A stretch of 64,000 bases of DNA. Source: Dolomitihabitans soli (GTDB lineage Bacteria > Actinomycetota > Actinomycetes > Streptosporangiales > Streptosporangiaceae). The stretch lies in assembly GCF_022213955.1 (NCBI RefSeq), contig NZ_JAKNTW010000001.1:1012080-1076079 (forward strand), in the 5' to 3' direction. The notes under the pieces are model-generated. The model saw only the letters and a program-made list of their open reading frames with translations, did not search any database and was not told where the DNA came from. Both the position numbers and the translations under genes were made by a program. Below, one piece after another: positions 16,143 through 23,893 of the stretch; position 1 is the first letter of the stretch; every line of letters begins with the position of its first letter.

Positions 16143-16912
16143 CACCTGTTCACATGCGCACGGCCGGGCGGCTGGAGGTTCACGTCCACCGCGACCGTGC
16201 CCAGGCCGGCGCGGCGGCGGCACGGGCCGCGGCTGACGTGTTGCGCGCCACCCTGCGGGAGAACGACGAGGCCCGGGTGGTGTTCGCCGCCGCTCCCTCG
16301 CAGCGGGAGACGCTGGCAGGGCTCCGGGAGGCCCCGGGCATCGACTGGTCGCGGGTGGTCGCCTTCCACATGGACGAGTACGTGGACCTGCCGCCGGACG
16401 CGCCCGCCCGTTTCGGCCACTTCCTGCGCCGCGCGATCTGGGACGCCGTGCGCCCCCGCGAGGTCCACGTGATCGATCCGGGCGACGACCCGGAGGTGGA
16501 GTCGGCCAGGTACGCCCGCCTGCTGGCCGCCGGCCCGATCGACCTCGTCTGCCTCGGCATCGGCGACAACGGGCACCTCGCCTTCAACGACCCGCCCGTG
16601 GCCGACTTCGGCGACCCCCTTCTCGTCAAGGTGGTCGAACTGGACGACTCCTGCCGCAAGCAGCAGGTGGGCGACGGCTGCTTCGACACGCTGGGCGAGG
16701 TGCCCGAGCGGGCGGTCACCCTGACGATCCCCACCCTGATGGCCGGGCGGCACCTGGTCGCCACGGTGCCCGGCGCCGCCAAGCACGACGCCCTGCGCGC
16801 CACGCTCGACGGACCCCTCTCGACCTCCTGCCCGGCGTCCGTGCTGCGCGAGCACCCCTCCTGCTCGCTGTTCACCGACACCGACGCCTACGGAGACATC
16901 ACCCGCACCTGA
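16139..16912 (+). CDS. nagB: Glucosamine-6-phosphate deaminase/isomerase
   Basis: A 257-residue NagB-family enzyme of normal length. Characteristic motifs are FHMDEYVDL (base Asp), CLGIGDNGHLAFNDPP with the catalytic Asp-His pair, and LTIPTLMAGRHLV. It converts glucosamine-6-phosphate to fructose-6-phosphate and ammonia, the step after NagA. The GTG start overlaps the AGE stop. The operon is probably controlled by the LacI repressor encoded upstream. The family also includes deaminases for related sugar phosphates, so the exact substrate is inferred from the nagA neighbour. Confidence 0.87.
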   Translation: MTPVHMRTAGRLEVHVHRDRAQAGAAAARAAADVLRATLRENDEARVVFAAAPSQRETLAGLREAPGIDWSRVVAFHMDEYVDLPPDAPARFGHFLRRAIWDAVRPREVHVIDPGDDPEVESARYARLLAAGPIDLVCLGIGDNGHLAFNDPPVADFGDPLLVKVVELDDSCRKQQVGDGCFDTLGEVPERAVTLTIPTLMAGRHLVATVPGAAKHDALRATLDGPLSTSCPASVLREHPSCSLFTDTDAYGDITRT

Positions 16913-17192
16913 CCGGCCACGAGCCGGTCCCCGCCGGGAACCGACCTGCTGGCGCAGCACCTCCAGTTCGCGTGGCGTCAACCCGGACAGGTCGGCCCAC
17001 CGCTCGGGTCGGTGCCACCAGAGGGAAGATAACTCTGAGTAATCAGACTTGAGGTGAGCCTGCACGCAGGGTCTCAGGACGGAGCGCCGTCGTTGTCGGC
17101 GAGGACGCGGTAGACGCTGGCCACGGAGGGATTGCGGCCTTTGTTCTTGCCGGTGGGGACGATGAGTGGTCCGTGGCTGGCCACGGACCACA
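16913..17192. other. Intergenic region with possible gene fragments
   Basis: No intact gene is visible. On the minus strand around 16930-17040 a short stretch reads LSGLTPRELEVLRQQ, reminiscent of the LuxR-type recognition region. Around 17074-17170 another minus-strand stretch reads GRNPSVASVYRVLAD, reminiscent of a helix-turn-helix end. Neither is long enough to name. The composition is less GC-rich than the flanking nag genes. This may be a decayed segment at the edge of transferred DNA. Confidence 0.3.
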
Positions 17193-17711
17193 CTATGGCC
17201 AGGGCGACGGTGGTGGCTTCTGCGAGCGAAGGACTGGGGTCAGGGCCCGCGTGTCCGGGTGGAGGGCTCGGGTGCACAGCGTGAGCGTTTCCGCGAGTGT
17301 CGTGCGGTCCGGGACGTCGATCTCGGCGAGCATGACGGCTTCGATGCTGTCGAGGGAGTGGTCGCATCGCCGGAGGGTGCTCAGGCCTTTCGGGGTAAGG
17401 CGGGTGCGCAGAGCGCGGCCGCCACGGGGATGCGGGTCGCGGCGGATCAGGCCGCGTTGTTCGAGATCGCGGATGACCAGGTTCATCGCCTGCGGGGTGA
17501 CGAAGGCGATGCGGGCCAGGTCGGCCGAGGATGGGGCGTCGCGCAGGCGCAGCTCGCTGAGCGCCATGTATTCGGTGGTCGTCATGCCGTGCCGGGCGAG
17601 CGCTTCATCAAGGCAGGCGCGGATGCGGCGTTCCAGCCGGAACACCAGGTAGCTCACATGGGGCGGCGGTGCGTCCGGCGCAGCGGCCGCGGGGACACCC
17701 GGATCGGTCAC
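17193..17711 (-). CDS. MarR family transcriptional regulator
   Basis: A 172-residue winged-helix regulator. The MarR core is ALARHGMTTTEYMALSEL, SADLARIAFVTPQAMNLVIRDLEQRGLI (recognition helix) and a wing with DPHPRGGRALRTRLT. The GTG at 17711 is selected for family length; no clear ribosome-binding site precedes it, so a leaderless transcript is possible. A perfect 10-bp-armed palindrome with an additional half-site sits 56-91 bp upstream in the divergent region with the esterase gene. It probably autoregulates and may control the esterase, although the ligand is unknown. Confidence 0.83.
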   Translation of the reverse strand: MTDPGVPAAAAPDAPPPHVSYLVFRLERRIRACLDEALARHGMTTTEYMALSELRLRDAPSSADLARIAFVTPQAMNLVIRDLEQRGLIRRDPHPRGGRALRTRLTPKGLSTLRRCDHSLDSIEAVMLAEIDVPDRTTLAETLTLCTRALHPDTRALTPVLRSQKPPPSPWP

Positions 17712-17766
17712 CAGGAGACGATATCGCGCCCCGTCAGAACGGGCCTCAATGTAAGTTTCCCACCCC

Positions 17767-17802
17767 GTTATCAAGGACCTTGATAACAAGCTGCTTGATA
17801 AC
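17767..17802. promoter_or_regulatory. MarR-type palindromic operator with extra half-site
   Basis: GTTATCAAGG-A-CCTTGATAAC (17767-17787) is a perfect inverted repeat with a single central base. The half-site TTGATAAC recurs at 17795-17802, 15 bp after the same octamer in the palindrome (17780-17787). It lies between the divergently transcribed MarR and esterase genes, as expected for a MarR dimer site with a second weaker site. Confidence 0.7.
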
Positions 17803-17957
17803 CAGGGGAAACGGCTCTCTGCCAGGTGAACTGGCGGACATGCGCACCAAGCGTGCATTGACGGTGGATTGTGGCCCCTTCTATTTTCCAGCGACCGATG
17901 TCAATACGCGGCGGACCGATCCGCGGCGCGCCGCGGACATGGAGAGGAGGAGCGCGA

Positions 17958-19811
17958 ATGACACGATTGACCACGGTGCTGGCTAGTGCCTGCGCCGCGG
18001 CGCTCTTTGCCGTCATGACCGTGGTACTCGGATCGCCGGCCGTCGCCGCCACCCTGGTGGAGGTGACCAGCTTCGGCAACAACCCGGGCAACATGCGGAT
18101 GCACGTCTATGTGCCGGACTCGCACCCGGCCTCGCCGGCGATCGTGGTCGCGATGCATGGCTGCGGCGGCTCCGGTCCCGGCTTCTACCAGGGCAGTGAG
18201 TTCGCCTCGTTGGCGGATCGATATGGCTTCATCGCCATCTACCCGACCGCCACCCAGTCGGCAGGGTTCGGCAACTGCTTCGACACCTGGTCGGACGCGG
18301 CCAAGCAGCGCGGCGGCGGCAGCGATCCGGTCTCGATCACCTCAATGATCGACTATGTCGAGCGGAACTATCAGGGAGACCCGAACCGGGTCTACGCCAC
18401 TGGAAGCTCGTCCGGCGGCATGATGACCCAGCACATGCTCGCCGTCTACCCGGATGTGTTCAAGGCAGGGGCCTCCTTCATGGGTGTGCCCTTCAACTGC
18501 TTCGCCGGCGCCTCCGACTACCCGCCCGGAAGCAGCAGGTGCACCGGCGGGAGCATGGACCGAACACCCCAGCAGTGGGGCGATGCGGTCCGCCAGGCGT
18601 ACCCGGGATATTCCGGCCCCCGCCCGCGCATGCAGCTGTGGCACGGTACCAGCGACACCCTCGTGCCCTACTCGCTGCTGCGAGAGTCGATCGAGCAGTG
18701 GACCAATGTGTTCGGGCTGAGCCAGACCCCGACCAGCACCGACACCCCGCAGGCAAACTGGAACCGCAGCCGGTACGCCAATCTGTCCGGCACCGTGCAG
18801 GTGGAGGCGTACAGCATCCAGGGCGCCGGGCATGCTCTTCCGCAAAGCGGTATGGCCCTCTACGCCATCGAGTTTTTCGGCTTGACTAGCAGTCCGACCG
18901 ACACCACGCCGCCGACCACGCCAGGCACCCCGGTCGCGTCCAACGTGACCGCCGCCAGTGCCACGCTGACCTGGACCGCGTCCACCGACCAGGGCGGCTC
19001 CGGCTTGGCCGGCTACAACGTCTACCGGGAGCAGGGCGCCACCGACCCGCAGCTTGGCCAGTCCACCACCACCTCGATCACCCTGACCGGGCTGAGTGCC
19101 AACACCCAATACCAGGTGTACGTACGGGCGCGTGACGGCGCGGGCAACCTGTCGGGCAACTCCGCGCCGGCCACCTTCACCACGGCCGCTTCCGGAGGCG
19201 ACACCACGCCGCCGACCGCCCCGGCCGGGCTCACCGCCTCGGGCACCACCACAACCGGCACCAGCCTGACCTGGATGGCCTCCACTGACGACACCGGTGT
19301 GACCGGCTATGACATCCTGCGCGCTCCCGGCGCGATGGGCGGAACGTTCACCCAGGTCGGCACCTCGGCCACGACCTCGTTCACCGACACGGGCCTGACT
19401 GCGAACACCACCTATCGCTACCAGGTCCGGGCGCGCGATGCCGCTGGTAACGTCTCACCGGTCTCCAACACCGTCCAGATCGCCACTCAGGGAGGCACGA
19501 CCGGTTCCTGCTCGGCCACCCCGACCGTGCAGTCCCAGTGGGGGAACGGGTATGTGATCCAGCCGCTGACCATCACCAACACCAGCACCTCGACGATCAC
19601 CAGCTGGACCGTCACCTTCACCCTGCCGGCCGGGCACACCCTAACCGGCTCGTGGAACGCCACCATCACCACCAGCGGCCAGACCGTCACGGCCAGAAGT
19701 GTCAGCCACAGTGGCACGCTCGCGCCGGGAGCCAGCACCACCAGCTTCGGCTTCCAAGCGAGCAGGCCCAACGGCAACACCGCCCTGCCGTCCGGCTACA
19801 CCTGCGCCTGA
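17958..19811 (+). CDS. Secreted CE1/PHB-depolymerase-type esterase with two FN3 domains and CBM2
   Basis: A 617-residue exported modular protein. A signal peptide ends near AVAA (residue about 34). The alpha/beta-hydrolase domain (to about residue 312) has the nucleophile elbow GSSSGG, the oxyanion region MHGCGGSG, a catalytic Asp candidate in WHGTSDTLVPY and His in GAGHALP; this is the poly(3-hydroxybutyrate) depolymerase / acetylxylan or feruloyl esterase family. Two fibronectin type III domains follow (each beginning DTTPPT), then a family 2 carbohydrate-binding module with CSATPTVQSQWGNGY and a terminal Cys. GGAGG precedes the ATG at 17958. The CBM2 favours plant cell-wall polysaccharide, so acetyl- or feruloyl-xylan is the likely substrate. 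Confidence 0.87.
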   Translation: MTRLTTVLASACAAALFAVMTVVLGSPAVAATLVEVTSFGNNPGNMRMHVYVPDSHPASPAIVVAMHGCGGSGPGFYQGSEFASLADRYGFIAIYPTATQSAGFGNCFDTWSDAAKQRGGGSDPVSITSMIDYVERNYQGDPNRVYATGSSSGGMMTQHMLAVYPDVFKAGASFMGVPFNCFAGASDYPPGSSRCTGGSMDRTPQQWGDAVRQAYPGYSGPRPRMQLWHGTSDTLVPYSLLRESIEQWTNVFGLSQTPTSTDTPQANWNRSRYANLSGTVQVEAYSIQGAGHALPQSGMALYAIEFFGLTSSPTDTTPPTTPGTPVASNVTAASATLTWTASTDQGGSGLAGYNVYREQGATDPQLGQSTTTSITLTGLSANTQYQVYVRARDGAGNLSGNSAPATFTTAASGGDTTPPTAPAGLTASGTTTTGTSLTWMASTDDTGVTGYDILRAPGAMGGTFTQVGTSATTSFTDTGLTANTTYRYQVRARDAAGNVSPVSNTVQIATQGGTTGSCSATPTVQSQWGNGYVIQPLTITNTSTSTITSWTVTFTLPAGHTLTGSWNATITTSGQTVTARSVSHSGTLAPGASTTSFGFQASRPNGNTALPSGYTCA

Positions 19812-19926
19812 CCGTCAGCGCGCTTCCCTGATCACGGCCCCGTCATCGAAGCCGCGGTGCCAGTCCTGTGAGGTCACCGCCGCCGGCCGCTTCGATGAGT
19901 TCGGCGGAGTGCGGGGTGGCCGGGTG

Positions 19927-20250
19927 TCAGGGGACGCCGAGGAGGCGCAGGAGGGCCGCGGTGGCGGCGGCCGCCAGGACGATCACCACGAAGGGCGCCT
20001 TGAGCCAGGCCAGGACGCCGCCGACCAGGACCCCGGCAGGGCGGGCGAAGCCCGCGAACTCGCCACCGTCGATCAGTGCGGCGGTGGCGACCAGGGCGGC
20101 CAGCAGGACGACGGCGGAGGTCGCCATCAGCCGTTCCGCGTGTTCGCTCAGCTCCATCCTGGCGCGCAGCACCGGACCGGCGAAGCGGAAGGCGAACGTG
20201 CCCGCGCCGAGCACCAGCGCGCAGACGATCACGACCCAGGGCTCGATCAT
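19927..20250 (-). CDS. azlD: Branched-chain amino acid exporter small subunit (AzlD)
   Basis: A 107-residue protein with about four membrane helices, of the AzlD family, which pairs with AzlC to export branched-chain amino acids or analogues. The motif GAGTFAFRFAGPVL near the N-terminus is typical. The ATG at 20250 has a GGAGG eight bases upstream; the GTG three codons earlier would overlap that site. It lies 118 bp downstream of azlC in the same direction. Confidence 0.82.
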   Translation of the reverse strand: MIEPWVVIVCALVLGAGTFAFRFAGPVLRARMELSEHAERLMATSAVVLLAALVATAALIDGGEFAGFARPAGVLVGGVLAWLKAPFVVIVLAAAATAALLRLLGVP

Positions 20251-20368
20251 CGAGCACACCTCCTCACGTACGGGGACGACTTGATCACGACGCCGCCTTC
20301 TCGGTTCGCCGGGCCGAACGGGAACGCCGGGTTCGCCGTTCCATGAGCCCTCGCGCGGGCGGGGCCGG

Positions 20369-21052
20369 TCACGGTGCCGCCTTCTCGCGGGGACGCCAGG
20401 CGAGCAGGACCCCGGCGAGGGCGAGCAGGACCGGTAGCCCGGCGGGCAGGAAGGGGCTGGCGGCCAGGGCGACGGCGGCGCCGGCCAGCGCGGCGAGCCG
20501 GGTGCGCCGGTCCTTGAGAGCGGGCAGGACCAGGGCGAGCAGCACGGCGGGGAAGGCGGCGTCGAGCCCGAACAGGTCGGTGTCGCTGATCGCGGTCCCG
20601 GCCACGGCCCCGGCCACCACGCCGGCGTTCCAGCAGACGAACACGCCGATGCCGCAGGTCCAGTAGGCGACGCGACGGCGGGCCGGATCGTCCTGCGCCA
20701 GGGCGAAGGCGACGTTCTCGTCGAGCATGAGGTGGCTGCCCGCGATCCTGCGGCCCCACCCCCTGCCCAGGACGTCGCCGACGGCGAACCCGAACGGCAG
20801 GTGCCTGGCGTTGACCAGCAGCCCGGCGAGCACCGCCGCGATCGGGTTGCCGCCTGCGGCGACCAGGCCGATGAACATGAACTGCGCGGCCCCGGCGAAG
20901 ACCACCACGGACATCAGCATCGGCACCCAGACGGCGAAGCCCTCTCCCACGGCGATCGCGCCGTAGGAGAGCCCGACTATGCCGTCGGCGAGGCAGACCA
21001 GCGCGATGTCACGCAGGAGATCCCGGTCCAAGGTTCGCTGTGTCGAACGCAT
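20369..21052 (-). CDS. azlC: Branched-chain amino acid exporter large subunit (AzlC)
   Basis: A 227-residue membrane protein of the AzlC family, with the hallmark segments GIVGLSYGAIAVGEGF, GAAQFMFIGLVAAGG, LLVNARHLPFG and a DENVAFAL motif. With AzlD it forms a two-component exporter for branched-chain amino acids or toxic analogues. The start at 21052 lies a few bases after an AT-rich -10-like TATAAG on the minus strand, so a leaderless or very short leader transcript is likely. A palindrome overlaps the presumed -35 region, and the divergent gene encodes an XRE regulator. Confidence 0.85.
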   Translation of the reverse strand: MRSTQRTLDRDLLRDIALVCLADGIVGLSYGAIAVGEGFAVWVPMLMSVVVFAGAAQFMFIGLVAAGGNPIAAVLAGLLVNARHLPFGFAVGDVLGRGWGRRIAGSHLMLDENVAFALAQDDPARRRVAYWTCGIGVFVCWNAGVVAGAVAGTAISDTDLFGLDAAFPAVLLALVLPALKDRRTRLAALAGAAVALAASPFLPAGLPVLLALAGVLLAWRPREKAAP

Positions 21053-21080
21053 AGCGTCTTATAATGAACAGAAATACTCC

Positions 21081-21096
21081 GTTCGTCAAAACGAAC
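21081..21096. promoter_or_regulatory. Candidate operator between azlC and its XRE regulator
   Basis: GTTCGT-CAAA-ACGAAC is a perfect inverted repeat in the 67-bp divergent region. On the minus strand it covers TTGACG, a possible -35 element for azlC; on the plus strand it lies just after a TATAAT at 21060-21065 that could serve the regulator gene. Binding here would affect both directions. Confidence 0.5.
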
Positions 21097-21119
21097 AACT
21101 GATCCGATGGAGCGAACCG

Positions 21120-21680
21120 ATGGCTCAGAGAAGCGGTGCCCCCCTCGACGTCATAGCGGCGTCCCTGCGCCGCGAGCGGGACCGCGCCGGCCTCTCGCTC
21201 ACCGCGCTCGCCCAGCGGGCCGGCATCGCGAAGTCCACCATGTCGCAGCTCGAAGCGGGTACCGGCAATCCCAGCGTGGAGACACTGTGGGCGCTGAGCG
21301 TCGCGCTCGGCGTGCCGTTCTCCCGGCTCGTCCAGCCGCACACCCCCGCCGTTCAGGTGATCAGGGCGGGGGAGGGGCCCGCCGTGCACTCGGAGCGGGC
21401 CGACTACGTGGCCACGCTGCTCGCGGCCTGCCCGCCGCACGCCCGCAGGGACGTCTACCTGATCTCGGCCGAGCCGGGCGCCGCCCGCGAGTCCGAGCCG
21501 CACATGCCCGGCGTCGTGGAGCACGTCGTCCTCGGCTCGGGCCGGGCACTGATCGGCATCGCCGAGGACCCGGTCGAACTGCTCCCCGGCGACTACATCG
21601 CCTACCCCGGGGACGTGCCGCACATCTTCCAGGCCCTCGAACCCGGCACCCGGGCCGTCCTGGTCTCCGAGCACGTCTAG
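21120..21680 (+). CDS. XRE family regulator with cupin sensor domain
   Basis: A 186-residue regulator. An N-terminal helix-turn-helix (ERDRAGLSLTALAQRAGIAKSTMSQLEAGTGNPSVETLW) is joined to a C-terminal cupin barrel whose end reads DYIAYPGDVPHIFQAL with a metal-ligand His candidate. The ATG at 21120 has GGAG about eight bases upstream. This architecture is common beside azlCD operons, where it senses an amino acid or related ligand. It diverges from azlC and very probably controls it through the palindrome between them. Confidence 0.85.
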   Translation: MAQRSGAPLDVIAASLRRERDRAGLSLTALAQRAGIAKSTMSQLEAGTGNPSVETLWALSVALGVPFSRLVQPHTPAVQVIRAGEGPAVHSERADYVATLLAACPPHARRDVYLISAEPGAARESEPHMPGVVEHVVLGSGRALIGIAEDPVELLPGDYIAYPGDVPHIFQALEPGTRAVLVSEHV

Positions 21681-21706
21681 CGCCTGCGCCAAAGGCCCCC
21701 GGCACG

Positions 21707-21743
21707 CCGAAAGGCGGCCGCGGGGGACCGCGACCGCCTTCGG
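21707..21743. terminator. Hairpin between convergent XRE and cutinase genes
   Basis: CCGAAAGGCGG pairs with CCGCCTTCGG (one bulged A) around a 16-base loop that can itself fold. It lies between two convergent stop codons and can act in both directions. Confidence 0.55.
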
Positions 21744-21754
21744 TTCGATACCTG

Positions 21755-22636
21755 CTAGGAGTGCGGGCAGGTGTCGCGGTAGTCGGAGATGGCGGAGCCG
21801 CTCGGGGCGGGGCAGAGGAACTGCTCGTAGCGGGTGTCGTTGTCGATGAAGCGCTTGAGCCAGGAGATGCTGTACTTCGCGATCGTGGTGTTGGAGCTGT
21901 TGGGCGCGAAGTGGCTGGCGCCGTTCAGCTCCAGATACGCCTTGTCCGCGGTGGACGGCAGGCTGCTGTAGAACGGGATGGAGTGGGTGATGACGGAGGC
22001 GATCGAGTCGTTCTCCGCGCCCACGATCAGGGTCGGCACCCGCACGCTGGAGAAGTTCTTGTTCGTGTTCCACGCGGTGAGCGGGATGGCCGCCTGGAGC
22101 GACGGGCGGCTCTCGGCCGCCTCCAGGGTGCCGCCGCCGCCCATCGAGTGGCCCATGACGCCGAGCCTGCTGGAGTCGATGCGGGTGCGGACCGAGCTGT
22201 TCTGGGTCAGGTAGTCCAGCGCGGCGAGTAACTGACGGCCGCGGCTGGCCGGCTGGTCGGAGGTGGTGTTGGTGTCGATCGTGAAGACCACGAAGCCCTG
22301 CGAGGCGAGGCGCGGCCCCATCCAGGCCATGCTCGACTGGGTGGCGGTGAAGCCCGGGGCGATGGCGACGGCGCCGAAGGTGCCCTCACTGGTGCTGGTC
22401 GGGTAGTAGATCGTGCCGCCGCCGAAGCCGGTCACGCTGATCCTGGAGACGCTCGTCTGCGAGGTGGCGAACGGTCCGCGGGAGGCCTCGATGCTGGAGT
22501 TGCTGGGGGCCGGACCCCTCTCGTAGGGGTTCTCGGCGCTCGCCTGGGCGGCGGGGGCGACGCCGATGCCGCCGCCGACCAGGGCGAGGGCGAGGGCGAA
22601 CTTGGCGACGATCCGGGGGGTGCTGTGTGGCTGCAC
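21755..22636 (-). CDS. Secreted cutinase / polyester hydrolase (Cut190-like)
   Basis: A 293-residue exported alpha/beta-hydrolase. The signal peptide ends near PAAQA (residue 32), and the mature protein starts close to [11 protein letters not shown], as in actinomycete cutinases. Motifs: FGGGTIYYP, oxyanion segment [15 protein letters not shown], nucleophile GHSMGGGG, acid in [10 protein letters not shown], catalytic His in GASHFAPN, and two C-terminal Cys (FLCPAP and DTCPHS) likely forming a disulfide. From memory the sequence resembles Saccharomonospora Cut190 more than the Thermobifida enzymes, including Phe instead of Tyr in the oxyanion segment. These enzymes hydrolyse cutin and synthetic polyesters. 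The GTG at 22636 follows AGGAG. It is monocistronic. Confidence 0.92.
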   Translation of the reverse strand: MQPHSTPRIVAKFALALALVGGGIGVAPAAQASAENPYERGPAPSNSSIEASRGPFATSQTSVSRISVTGFGGGTIYYPTSTSEGTFGAVAIAPGFTATQSSMAWMGPRLASQGFVVFTIDTNTTSDQPASRGRQLLAALDYLTQNSSVRTRIDSSRLGVMGHSMGGGGTLEAAESRPSLQAAIPLTAWNTNKNFSSVRVPTLIVGAENDSIASVITHSIPFYSSLPSTADKAYLELNGASHFAPNSSNTTIAKYSISWLKRFIDNDTRYEQFLCPAPSGSAISDYRDTCPHS

Positions 22637-22854
22637 GTCGATGTACTCCTGTTCGTAGGAGCGGAACCACAACGACAGCCATCCACGCTGATAGCCTTGC
22701 GATACATGCGAATCCACGGCGCGGATCACGTCATGTTCGGCAACAAGGCGTGTGGTTCCGTCTGACTGTCAGTCGTCACTTTCGCTCCGAGCAGCCACCC
22801 GCGCATCGGTGAAATCACCGGCCATGAAAGTCGCCCACATCGGTGGCGGGAGTG

Positions 22855-23256
22855 TCAGCCCAGCTTGCGGAAGCTCCGCGCCTCCTCGGCGGCGGCGAGC
22901 ACCGCCTCCATCGGGGCCCCCGCCCCCGCCGTGACGACCGCCGCGATCGTCCCCTCGACGAACGGCACGTCCGCCACCACCACCGAGTCCGGCTCCGCCA
23001 GCAGCCGGGCGGTCAGCACCGAGCTGCCCAGGTCGGGGATCAGGATCACGCCCGCGCCCGCGTCGGCCTCCTCGATCGCCGCCGCCACCTTGTCGGCGCT
23101 GGTTCCCACGCCGCCCTCGTCGGTGCCGCCCGCCGCCACGAGCCGCACCTCGTGCCCGCCGATCGCGGCGGCCAGCGCCACGACCTCCGCCGCCAGCCCG
23201 GCGCTGTGCGAGACCAGCACGATGCCCACCATCGGCGTCCCGTCGCCGCCCGTCAT
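22855..23256 (-). CDS. dhaM: Dihydroxyacetone kinase phosphotransfer subunit DhaM
   Basis: A 133-residue PTS EIIA(mannose)-type domain. The N-terminal strand GIVLVSHSAGLA carries the phosphorylatable His. It passes phosphate from HPr to the ADP held in DhaL, so the kinase uses phosphoenolpyruvate rather than ATP. Only the EIIA domain is present, without the HPr and EI-like domains seen in Escherichia coli DhaM, as is common in Gram-positive bacteria. The ATG start overlaps the dhaL stop (ATGA). Confidence 0.88.
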   Translation of the reverse strand: MTGGDGTPMVGIVLVSHSAGLAAEVVALAAAIGGHEVRLVAAGGTDEGGVGTSADKVAAAIEEADAGAGVILIPDLGSSVLTARLLAEPDSVVVADVPFVEGTIAAVVTAGAGAPMEAVLAAAEEARSFRKLG

Positions 23257-23873
23257 CAGCGGGTGCCCGTGGCGCGCAGCGCTTCCAGGATGAGTGCGGT
23301 GGACGCGGCGCCCGGGTCCTCGTGACCGGCGCTGCGCGGCCCGAGGTAGCTGGCCCTGCCCTTGCGCGCCGTCAGCGGGATCGTGGCCGCCGCCCCCTCC
23401 AGGGCCGCGCGCGCCGCCGCCTCCGGCGCGTCGCCCCCATCCCGTACGGCCTGCGAGAACGCTCGTACGGCAGGCGCCAGCGCGTCGACCATCGTCTTGT
23501 CGCCCTCCTCGGCGGAACCCAGCTTCTGAACCCCGGCCAGGGCCGCCGCCAGCGCCTCCGCGAGCAGTTCGGGTGACACCTCGGGCGCGTCGCCCACCGC
23601 CTTGCCCATCTCGCGGAACGCCGTGCCGTACAGCGGGCCGGACGCTCCGCCGACCTTGCGGATCAGGGTGCTCCCCGCGAGGACGAGGGCCGCGCCGGGG
23701 GAGGCGGGCGGCTTGGCGGCCAGGGCCTCACGCACCGCCTTGAAGCCCCGGTCGAGGTTCGCGCCGTGGTCGGCGTCGCCGATCGCCGCGTCCAGCTCGG
23801 TGAGATGCTCCCGCTGGACGGCGACGACGTCGGTGATCTCCTCGAACCAGGCGGTGAAGAACGGCGTGTCCAC
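23256..23873 (-). CDS. dhaL: Dihydroxyacetone kinase ADP-binding subunit DhaL
   Basis: A 205-residue all-helical DhaL subunit. The ADP/Mg-binding motif LDAAIGDADHGANLDRGF near residues 27-44 holds the three conserved Asp residues, followed by GGASGPLYGTAF and the GDKTMVDALAP motif. It transfers phosphate from DhaM to dihydroxyacetone bound on DhaK. Gene order dhaK-dhaL-dhaM with a short spacer and a stop/start overlap shows one operon. Confidence 0.92.
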   Translation of the reverse strand: MDTPFFTAWFEEITDVVAVQREHLTELDAAIGDADHGANLDRGFKAVREALAAKPPASPGAALVLAGSTLIRKVGGASGPLYGTAFREMGKAVGDAPEVSPELLAEALAAALAGVQKLGSAEEGDKTMVDALAPAVRAFSQAVRDGGDAPEAAARAALEGAAATIPLTARKGRASYLGPRSAGHEDPGAASTALILEALRATGTR

Positions 23874-23893
23874 GAGCGGCTCCCAGGTCTAGG

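Noticed and set aside
17074..17170. Fragment resembling a transposase or resolvase end
   Set aside because: Only about 30 residues read plausibly; no catalytic residues or terminal inverted repeats were found, so no mobile element is called.
22764..22774. Short palindrome GACTG-T-CAGTC upstream of the cutinase gene
   Set aside because: Five-base arms are expected by chance in this length of DNA and no second copy or divergent regulator is present.
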